A DNA stretch of 64,000 nucleotides from NCBI RefSeq assembly GCF_000006445.2, contig NC_006043.2, positions 558,001 through 622,000 on the forward strand. Direction: 5' to 3'. The notes under the pieces were generated by a model. It made no database searches. It saw only the letters and a list, made by a program, of their open reading frames with translations, and was not told the DNA's origin. The translations under genes and the position numbers were made by a program. Below, in pieces: positions 29,702 to 37,800 of this stretch (position 1 is the first letter of the stretch; the number at the start of each line of letters is the position of its first letter). This stretch comes from Debaryomyces hansenii CBS767 (lineage: Eukaryota > Ascomycota > Pichiomycetes > Serinales > Debaryomycetaceae).

Positions 29702-29846
29702 TTAGTTGTATATAGTAGGAATAACAGTATATTTTGTGCATATAAATTTTGTAGGCCCTAGAAATTTCGGTTCGCAAGTGTAGAAAAAATGGAAATTTAT
29801 ATGATCAAGTATCACTCATCCTAAATATATAGAACATCCATACAAA

Positions 29847-30557
29847 ATGTCCAGAATGAACTTATTAAGTAGAATACAGATACCGGTAAAACCCTTATTT
29901 TCTAGATCACCAGGACAAATTGTCACTAGACAAATTCCAAAGAATCAATTTCTCAAGAGATTTCAATCGACCTTGAAATCGGGCAAACCGACGCCACCTC
30001 CACAAGCGCCAAATAAACCAAAGAGTCTTAAACATTTAATGAAAGAATATGGATATGCTGGTTTAGGAGTTTATTTAGCAATTTCGTTTATTGATTTACC
30101 AATATGTTATGTTTTGGTTCACTCCATGGGTAAAGAACAAATCGAGTACTATGAGAACAAAGTAAAACAAACTTTTGGTTACGGGGTTTCGGATGAAGAA
30201 TTACAGAAGAAGCACGAGATAAGTAAGATAGAAGAAATGAATGAACAAAGTAATTCTGAAGAAGTGAATGAAAATGGTAGTTTTTTCACGATGCTTTTGT
30301 CACAGTTTTCATGGACAGAATTTGCAATTGCATACGGTATCCACAAGTCATTGATTTTTATTAGATTGCCAATCACTGCTGCCATTACGCCTGGTATTGT
30401 AAAGGGCTTGAGAAATTGGGGATTCAAAATTGGAAGTGATAAGTTATCCACAACTGCTTCTATCGCCAAAGGTACCATCAAGGATATTACTGCGTCAAGC
30501 CAAAAATTTGGCACCAGACCTAACGGTAAGAAGAAGTGGTTCAGTTGGTTTTTTTAG
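29847..30557 (+). CDS. Mitochondrial DUF1279 (FAM210-like) membrane protein
   Basis: 236 residues. The first 42 or so are Arg-, Ser- and Gln-rich with no acids, a matrix presequence (cleavage likely near RFQST). A DUF1279 domain follows, split by an acidic insertion: KHLMKEYGYAGLGVYLAISFIDLPICYVLV (first membrane span, about 62-92) and FAIAYGIHKSLIFIRLPITAAITPGIVKGLRNWG (second, about 160-193). Saccharomyces Nat2 and animal FAM210A/B share it; the precise role is unsettled. The C terminus is basic and aromatic. Confidence 0.75.
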   Translation: MSRMNLLSRIQIPVKPLFSRSPGQIVTRQIPKNQFLKRFQSTLKSGKPTPPPQAPNKPKSLKHLMKEYGYAGLGVYLAISFIDLPICYVLVHSMGKEQIEYYENKVKQTFGYGVSDEELQKKHEISKIEEMNEQSNSEEVNENGSFFTMLLSQFSWTEFAIAYGIHKSLIFIRLPITAAITPGIVKGLRNWGFKIGSDKLSTTASIAKGTIKDITASSQKFGTRPNGKKKWFSWFF

Positions 30558-30660
30558 ACTAAGACTTTCTTGTACATATTGGAAGGTATACTTTCGAATA
30601 AATAAATGAATAAAGTAAATCAATACACGAACAAATACATAAAAAGGACAAATAAATAAA

Positions 30661-30754
30661 CTAACGAATATTCAAATACATATTATATGAATTGATAACT
30701 AACGAATATTCAAATACATATTATATGAATTGATAACTAACGAATATTCAAATA
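30661..30754. repeat. Minisatellite: 2.5 copies of a 38-base unit
   Basis: The unit begins CTAACGAATATTCAAATACA and ends TTGATAA. Two perfect copies (30661-30698, 30699-30736) and 18 bases of a third lie between the convergent stops of the DUF1279 gene and LEU5. Flanking sequence is rich in AAATAAATGAAT. Confidence 0.9.
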
Positions 30755-30853
30755 TGATATAAATAAATGAATTAATAAATATATAAATACAAAATACTAA
30801 ATATGGATCTATGTATGTAATGAAGTAATATAAATGATAAGAATTTCATCTGA

Positions 30854-32050
30854 TCATATTCCGAAAAACATTTTACATCTTTCGTAAACGTAAAATGAAC
30901 ATGCAACCATCGGGATGACTTTTATGTAGCCAATACTTAAACCAACAAAAAAGCCTCTAAATCCGCTTTCTCTATAAACTATTTTTGCCGTGGATTTGAA
31001 TGATAAATGTTGCCCTTGATTTACCGCACCACCCACTTGCATTCTTCTTCTTATAACTTCAAATGGATATGCAGCAGTTTGTGAACACATACCGGCGAGT
31101 CCACCTGCTAGTAATTGCGCATATGCTTTCAAAGGCAACCTGGAATCTCTTGAATTTATTTGGTCTTTATTGCTCGAAGATTTTCTAATAACTCTATTGC
31201 TTGAAGATGAAGTGGAAATCGAGTGGGAAAGAGCACCTGCTGACTGAACAGTGTACTTCGATAAATATTTGGATCTCAAGATATCATGGATCAAATCGTG
31301 CGTATAGAATGATACCCCCGCGTAGGGAATCATTCCCAAAATAGTTGGAGCAAACCCTCTGTAAAAGTTTGATAATGACATTACTGACGGAGGCAAATTC
31401 TGTCTCATGAGTTTGAACCAGGTAGGGTCATTTACTTTATGGGGTGGGCGTTCATTTAATATTTCTCGAACGGTTGTACTTAATCGTCCTCGATGCTGCG
31501 CTATGATGTGTTGACGACTATTAGCCCTTATGTCATCGTTGTGTAAATGCTTAGTTTCAAATGCCATTCTAACTCTAAGTAAATCCAATGGATATGTAAA
31601 GAAAACGCTTGCTAAACCAGATAATGAACCAGCCATAAATCTTCTAATTGCAGTTTCGTGTAAATCCGTTGGGATCAAAATAGTTCTGATTTGCTCATAA
31701 GCAACAAACTTAATAGCTGCATAGGGGAAGATTCTTAACAAAGTAACCGAATGACCTTGAAATAACCCATAAAACCCATCGTTGGACCAGATTCGCTTAC
31801 TTGCACGAAAGAGTCCTGAAAACTTGCCTCTATACTTTAAAAATTCTGGGTTTGACGTTTGAAAGAGAATCTTTACTCTATCCAATGGGGCAATTAGAGT
31901 TTTAGCTGCACTTCCAGCTAAACCACCCGAGACCCCAGACCTTAATACATAATCCAACGATTGCTTATCAATCACTCGAACAGGTTCAAATGGCGTCGAC
32001 TCCTCGTTGCAATTCATATTTAGTTTATTTCTATTAGTTGTCGGTATCAT
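30854..32050 (-). CDS. LEU5: Mitochondrial carrier Leu5 (CoA transport)
   Basis: Inner-membrane carrier needed to build up coenzyme A in the matrix. 398 residues with three carrier repeats, each with a Px[DE]xx[RK] signature: PLDRVKI (about 55), PLDLLRVR (about 155), PFEVIRRR (about 358). LYGLFQGHSVTLLRIFPYAAIKF and FYRGFAPTILGMIPYAGVSF match Leu5/SLC25A42. A Ser/Asn-rich insertion (about 275-310) lengthens the loop before repeat three. Closely related carriers exist, but the match along the whole length is good. Confidence 0.88.
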   Translation of the reverse strand: MIPTTNRNKLNMNCNEESTPFEPVRVIDKQSLDYVLRSGVSGGLAGSAAKTLIAPLDRVKILFQTSNPEFLKYRGKFSGLFRASKRIWSNDGFYGLFQGHSVTLLRIFPYAAIKFVAYEQIRTILIPTDLHETAIRRFMAGSLSGLASVFFTYPLDLLRVRMAFETKHLHNDDIRANSRQHIIAQHRGRLSTTVREILNERPPHKVNDPTWFKLMRQNLPPSVMSLSNFYRGFAPTILGMIPYAGVSFYTHDLIHDILRSKYLSKYTVQSAGALSHSISTSSSSNRVIRKSSSNKDQINSRDSRLPLKAYAQLLAGGLAGMCSQTAAYPFEVIRRRMQVGGAVNQGQHLSFKSTAKIVYRESGFRGFFVGLSIGYIKVIPMVACSFYVYERCKMFFGI

Positions 32051-32609
32051 TATGCTTAATCTAATGTACTATACCTTTCTCTGACGTTTATGTTATGTTC
32101 TATTTATATATTGATAGTTTTTGTAAGTTCAATTTTAATGTAACTAAGTCTCTAGGAATCAACCGGAAATAAATATTACGAATGAAGGAAAGTTCACAAT
32201 CACCTTTATAGTCTAATGAGCTGATACAACTAATAACAAGTATAATGTAATAAGATGAAAACTAGAAGATCATATAAAATATGGGGTCGGAAAAAAATAG
32301 TAGACAGCTAACATCGAGTTTGATGATTTTTTCAGTGCGAACGACTCTAATGACCACACCACTTTCGGAGATACTGAAATACAAAAAATATGATATACAT
32401 AAATGTATATCGAACATTACATTTTGTGGTGACAATTCAGATATATCAGATATTCCATGAGAATATTATTAACAATAAAAAGCAAATTGATACCTAAATA
32501 TATATTAACCTAAAATACAAACAACTAAAAGTACACCACGGAAATCTTATCATTTTTTTTTAGCTTTTTCCTTATTATTGGGCAGTTATGGGAGAACAGA
32601 TTATGGTTG
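32051..32609. other. Intergenic region: LEU5 promoter and 3' flank of the NDT80-like gene
   Basis: A 559-base AT-rich interval with several poly-A/T tracts. I see no coding frame, tRNA or strong repeat in it. Confidence 0.55.
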
Positions 32610-33854
32610 TTAAATATGACCTCTGTAACCCGAAGTTCTATCCTTGTGATAGTTTGATGGAGATCTTCCTCTGATAATCAAAGGAGGTGTTTCAATAGAC
32701 GACAATAATATTGGTTGGATTTGACAATCTTCGTTCTCGATGATTCCGAGTAACTCGACATGTAAGGTGAAGTATCTTGAATTGACCGAAGTAGATTTCA
32801 ATCTGATAGAAGAGGTAAACTGGATTCTTTCGAATCTGGCCACTCTGGCAATAGAATCACTTGGGTAGTTCTTCAAAACGGAGTCATCTTTCAAAGTGTC
32901 CAAATTGGTATTGTGATAATACTCGGCTCTATCAAAGTAGAAAACCTTATTCATATTTTCAATCTTATTACCGTTACGCTTGTTACACGAGGCCCTGACT
33001 GTTTCGTGGTCAGGCAAGTCGCCAGGAACAGCTGGGTAGATTGGCGGAGGGAATTGAGGACCCTTGTCTCTCTTGGCGGTGTGCTGAACAAGGCTGATAG
33101 CCACATCGTCGTCAGAGCATTTGGCAACCAATCTAATTGCAAAATAGCTGATTTCAACTTTATTTTCGCCAACCGACTCGCCATTCTTGGACGATTTCTC
33201 GTACGTGTAAAACTTATTCTGAATAAAACGATCAAAGTTGAAGTTTTCTAACGAAAACGAAGCTACCAAGGTGAAATAGTTTCTCTTGTAACCAATCCAA
33301 GTACCATTTTCACCCACCTCGAACCCTCTATCAATTCTGGCTTCTAAAATAGGATTCACGTCCATATCATTTCTCTTACAGTAAATGTCTTGGTGGTGCC
33401 TGGTTTCGCTGAACTGCGGACCCACCTTGAACAAATCGCTCGACCTTGGCGCCACCTTCCTGTTGGTAGAGTCGAGAAAATCTTCCTCGTTGGCCTGTGC
33501 CAACATCTCAAGATGATGGTGTGGCGTGTGGTTCAACTGGTGGTGTGCCAAGTTATGCTGTTGCAACTGGTGGTTGAGCTGCGAGTTCAACTGGTCGTGA
33601 TCATGTTCGTGGGGATGTTGATGGTGTTGATGGTGCTGATGGTGTTGCTGAAGCGCATGTTGTTGATGTGCATGCTGTTCCTGAAGTTGGTGGTGGTGCT
33701 GCTGCACAAACTGGTGGTGAAGCAGGTGGTCATCGTCCTTCAATTGGGGAATCGCTGCTACCGCTGCCGCTGCAGTGCTGGCTGCTGCCACTGCTGCCGC
33801 AGTGGCAGCATCGTCGGGCGAAATCGTTGGTTCGTCGTTTGGCAATGTCATCAT
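32610..33854 (-). CDS. NDT80: Ndt80-type (PhoG-fold) transcription factor with His/Gln-rich N terminus
   Basis: 414 residues. The Ndt80 DNA-binding domain spans about 150-400: NPILEARIDRGFEVGENGTWIGYKRNYFTLVASF, a middle with RLVAKCSDDD and HTAKRDKGPQ, and the closing block PPLIIRGRSPSNY. In Saccharomyces Ndt80 drives mid-meiotic genes; in Candida albicans Ndt80 controls ergosterol, drug-efflux and biofilm genes. Before the domain lie an Ala run (about 17-34) and a His/Gln tract (about 44-117). The protein ends only 18 residues after the signature, so no long activation tail is present. CTG-clade yeasts have paralogues (REP1, RON1), so orthology is likely, not certain. Confidence 0.75.
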   Translation of the reverse strand: MMTLPNDEPTISPDDAATAAAVAAASTAAAAVAAIPQLKDDDHLLHHQFVQQHHHQLQEQHAHQQHALQQHHQHHQHHQHPHEHDHDQLNSQLNHQLQQHNLAHHQLNHTPHHHLEMLAQANEEDFLDSTNRKVAPRSSDLFKVGPQFSETRHHQDIYCKRNDMDVNPILEARIDRGFEVGENGTWIGYKRNYFTLVASFSLENFNFDRFIQNKFYTYEKSSKNGESVGENKVEISYFAIRLVAKCSDDDVAISLVQHTAKRDKGPQFPPPIYPAVPGDLPDHETVRASCNKRNGNKIENMNKVFYFDRAEYYHNTNLDTLKDDSVLKNYPSDSIARVARFERIQFTSSIRLKSTSVNSRYFTLHVELLGIIENEDCQIQPILLSSIETPPLIIRGRSPSNYHKDRTSGYRGHI

Positions 33855-34633
33855 CTTACGTATCGTCTGCTCTATCCAAATACCGGCAATTTGTGTTATC
33901 GCTTAGCTTGCAAAATATATTATATCTCTGGGTTGTGTCCACTAAAATGACCAACACAGCACGTTTCGTTTTCAATAATAATCCTAATCCAATTACTCAA
34001 CAATCAATCCAATAAAATGTCTTAATAGCCGTTTCAATCCCTTAATTAATGTAAATAATTGAAATCTAAATCTTGTTGGTATTAAATTTCAATTTTGTGC
34101 TATGTTTTCGATTTACACTGTATACTTGAAAAACAAATAAAGACTTAAACACCAGTTGTTATTAAAATCCCTGAGAATTTGTGTAATTAAAAATTTGGTG
34201 ATTTTGTGGCGATATAGTGCGAAGAGCGTGATTGGGCTTCTAGAAGATTTCTATACTATATAGTAGAATATAGGATATGATAGAGTCAATATAACACAGG
34301 TTAGTTAATATAATTTATATACATTAATTCAAGAGTACTTTAGAGGAGTCTTGAATTAAAATTCGATAATTCATTATAATCACTCTCTACCAACGGTTAA
34401 TCATGATAATTGTACTCCTCTGGTTCATCCTATAGTTCATCCTTAATCCATTCAGGTATTGCAAGATATAAGATTAATAATATGATGAAGAATGGAATAG
34501 TATCAGCATACACATTTATAGATAATATGGATCTTGAGAACTGGATATTCTTTCCCTTATGCTGTCAGTACATATTTTCTTATTAGTACCAGACTGCTGG
34601 TAGATACTATCTGCAAGAAAACTTTTCAGTTAT
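33855..34633. other. Intergenic region upstream of NDT80-like gene and tRNA-Thr
   Basis: A 779-base AT-rich region serving as NDT80-like promoter on the left. It holds a perfect 11-base inverted repeat at 34324-34359. An LTR remnant was considered and not supported. Confidence 0.55.
34324..34359. repeat. Perfect 11-bp inverted repeat, 14-base loop
   Basis: TTAATTCAAGA at 34324-34334 is matched exactly by its reverse complement at 34349-34359. A second pairing, AGAGGAGT (34342-34349) with ACTCCTCT (34414-34421), could compete. It is 275 bases before the tRNA. Confidence 0.8.
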
Positions 34634-34706
34634 GCCTTTATGGCCAAGTTGGTAAGGCACCTCACTAGTAATGAGGAGATCGTCAGTTCGAATCTGGCTG
34701 AAGGCA
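34634..34706 (+). tRNA. tRNA-Thr (anticodon AGU)
   Basis: 73 bases, no intron. Acceptor arm GCCTTTA pairs with TGAAGGC plus discriminator A (34706). D arm GGCCAAGTTGGTAAGGC carries the A box. Anticodon stem 660-664/672-676 closes loop CTAGTAA with AGT at 34667-34669. T arm GTCAG-TTCGAAT-CTGGC carries the B box. The sequence closely resembles yeast tRNA-Thr(AGU). Confidence 0.96.
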
Positions 34707-34707
34707 A

Positions 34708-34714
34708 TTTTTTT
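34708..34714 (+). terminator. RNA polymerase III terminator (seven T)
   Basis: A run of seven T starts two bases after the tRNA end, the standard pol III stop. Confidence 0.9.
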
Positions 34715-34872
34715 GGTTGTTTTTGAAATATTTGGTTGACGCACGAGTTTGCCATATAAAATGACAGAATTTGCAACCATCCATAGCGGTAAAACAACTA
34801 TAACAGCGTTCCTTTGTCGCCAACGTCATTAGGAGTTCTATAGATACAGATTAACAAATCATTGTCGTAGAT

Positions 34873-37800
34873 ATGCATAGTCAAACGTCGGCGGATGCGT
34901 ATCGCGAGTTCTCGATTTACCAGAGTATGGGTAGCGGGATCTACGACGCATTAGAAGGGGAAACAGAAATGAACGGGGTTGAAAACGGTGGAATGATTGA
35001 AGAGGTGGACGGAGAGGAAGATAATGGTATTGTATCGGAAGTTAGTGATATAGAAGGTAGCACATATTGTAATGGGATCAAGGAAGAAGCGACACCTTAT
35101 CCTTCTTGGTGTATCCAGAACGGAGCACCAATTAACAAGGACGAGATCTGGCAGATATTTTTGACGCTTGGAAATATGTTTGGGTTCCAGAGTGATAGTC
35201 AGAGTAATATATATGACCTTTTTATGACGCTGCTTGACTCGAGGTCTAGTAGAATGTCATGCAAGTTGGCACTACTATCGTTGCATGCCGATTATATTGG
35301 AGGCGAACACTCGAACTATAAGAAGTGGTATTTTGCAGCGCATTTTGAGTTGGATGAAAATGTTAAAGTGAATGAAAAGCAATGGAGATGGTTTAAGGAT
35401 TTTGCAAAATTCAAGTCAAAACTGAATACCCCTTATAACCTCAATGACATACAAGACACAAGTTGCTTATTGGCTATGGAGTACAACTGGCGGCTTAGGA
35501 TGAAAAATTATACCGATGAAGACTATATCTATCAGATTGCCTTATATCTACTCATATGGGGGGAAGCAAATAACTTACGGTTTATGCCCGAATGTATTTG
35601 TTTTATCTACAAGTGTGCCTTTGATTATTTTGAATCAGCGGAATTGGACACCAAGGCCAACGAGTTTGAATTTCTTGATACTGTTGTTACTCCCATTTAT
35701 TCATACATAAGAAATCAACAGTATGAACTAGTGAACAATGTGTGGAAAAAATCAGAAAAGGATCACAGTGATATTATAGGATATGATGACGTGAATCAGT
35801 TCTTTTGGTACCGAGGTAATCTCGAAAAGATAATGCTATTGGACAAATCTTTGTTATACGAGTACCCCCGAAACCAAAGATATACCAAGTTTAAATCTAT
35901 CAAATGGAAGAAATTGTTTTACAAAACATACAGTGAACGCAGAACTTGGCTCCATTTGTTCACAAATTTTAGCAGAGTGTGGGTCATCCATGTCACCATG
36001 TTTTGGTACTATACATGCTTTAATTCTCCAACAATCTACACCAAGAATTATGTTCAACTTCTCGATAACAAACCAGCTCCCCAAGTTCAATGGTCGGCAG
36101 TAGCTTTAGGTGGGACAGTTGCTTGTTTACTTACTATATTGGCAACCTTGATCGAGTGGTTGTTTGTTCCTAGGAAATGGCCTGGGGCTCAACACTTGTT
36201 TTTCAAGTTAGTGCTCCTTGTTTTAATAACTATCATCAATGCAGGTCCCTCAGTTTACATCTTCTTGTTTCTACCGATTGATAAATATTCAAAAATAGGT
36301 CATATTGTTGGGATAATACAGTTTGTTATATCTATTATCACGTTTCTTTATTTTGCAATTGAGTCCCCCAATAGGCTTTTCAATTTCTTTTTAAAGAAAA
36401 ACTCAAATATTATCAAGACCGAAATTTTCACATCATCATTTCCTAAATTACATTTGAGGAATCAGATCTATTCTTATCTACTATGGGTTTGTGTATTCCT
36501 TGCAAAATTTTCAGAATCATACTTCTTTCTTACATTATCTTTGAGAGACCCAATTCGGGTTCTTTCTATAATGGAAATGACAAGATGCAAAGGAGACATT
36601 TTTCTTGGTAATTTACTTTGCAAACAACAAGCTAGGTTCACCTTAATATTGCTATATGTCACAGACTTGGTTTTGTTTTTCCTAGATACGTATCTATGGT
36701 ACATCATTTGCAATTGCATATTTTCAATCGGACTTTCATTTTCATTGGGTATTTCAATCTTCACGCCATGGAGGAATATCTTTTCAAGATTACCTGAAAG
36801 AATCTTTAGCAAGATTATATATTTAAATGGAACTTCGAAAATTGATTCTGCATTATTAATCTCACAAATCTGGAATAGTATTGTTCTTTCAATGTATCGA
36901 GAACATTTGCTTTCTATTGATCAAGTTAATAAATTAGTTTATCAACAAATTAATGTATCAAATGAGGAAAGTATGGACAAGACATATCTAAGGTCTCCTT
37001 TGTTCTTTATATTGCAGGATGATAATTCATTAAATTTACATGATTTTTTCACTGCTAGTAAAGAAGCTGAAAGGAGAATTTCATTCTTCGCCCAATCTTT
37101 ATCTAGTCCATTACCAGAACCGTTTCCTATTTTAGCAATTCCAGCATTTACAGTTTTAATTCCTCATTATTCTGAGAAAATTATCCTAAGCTTGAGGGAA
37201 ATCATTAAAGAAGATAAGCATTCAAAAGTTTCGTTGCTTGAATATTTGAAACTGTTGCATTCGACTGATTGGGAATTATTTGTTGAAGACACGAAAATCC
37301 TATCTTTAGTTTCTTCGCAGCCATTGGATTTAGGCGAAGCAGATTTTCCAAGCGAACAACTGCTAAATCATAAACATGAATCAGATCTTGTGAATAATCA
37401 AATTAGCGACTTGCCATATTATTGTGTTGGATTTAAGGACTCTTCTCCTGAATATACATTAAGAACAAGAATATGGTCGTCATTAAGATGTCAAACCTTA
37501 TTTAGAACCATATCTGGTTTCATGAATTACGAAAAGGCTATCAAGCTATTATACAAACTTGAAAATTACGATTTGGATTCAAATAGTTATTTTGATGTTG
37601 ATACAGAACTTAATGAATTTGTGCAAAGAAAGTTCAAGTTGTTAATTTCGATGCAAAGGTTTCAAAAGTTTCATGAAAATGAACTTAATGATGCTGAGTT
37701 ATTATTTGGTATCTATCCTCAAATTCAAATCTCTTATTTGGAAGAAGAAGTTAACGGCGACCAGACAACTTATTACTCAACATTACTTAATGTATCTGAA

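Noticed and set aside
33390..33950. 186-codon plus-strand frame rich in Val and Leu opposite the NDT80-like gene
   Set aside because: It is the complement of the His/Gln codon tract.
34074..34395. TGTTGGTA...TACCAACG ends 320 bases apart upstream of a tRNA, like a solo LTR
   Set aside because: The right end is CG rather than CA and the five flanking bases (AATCT, GTTAA) are not duplicated.
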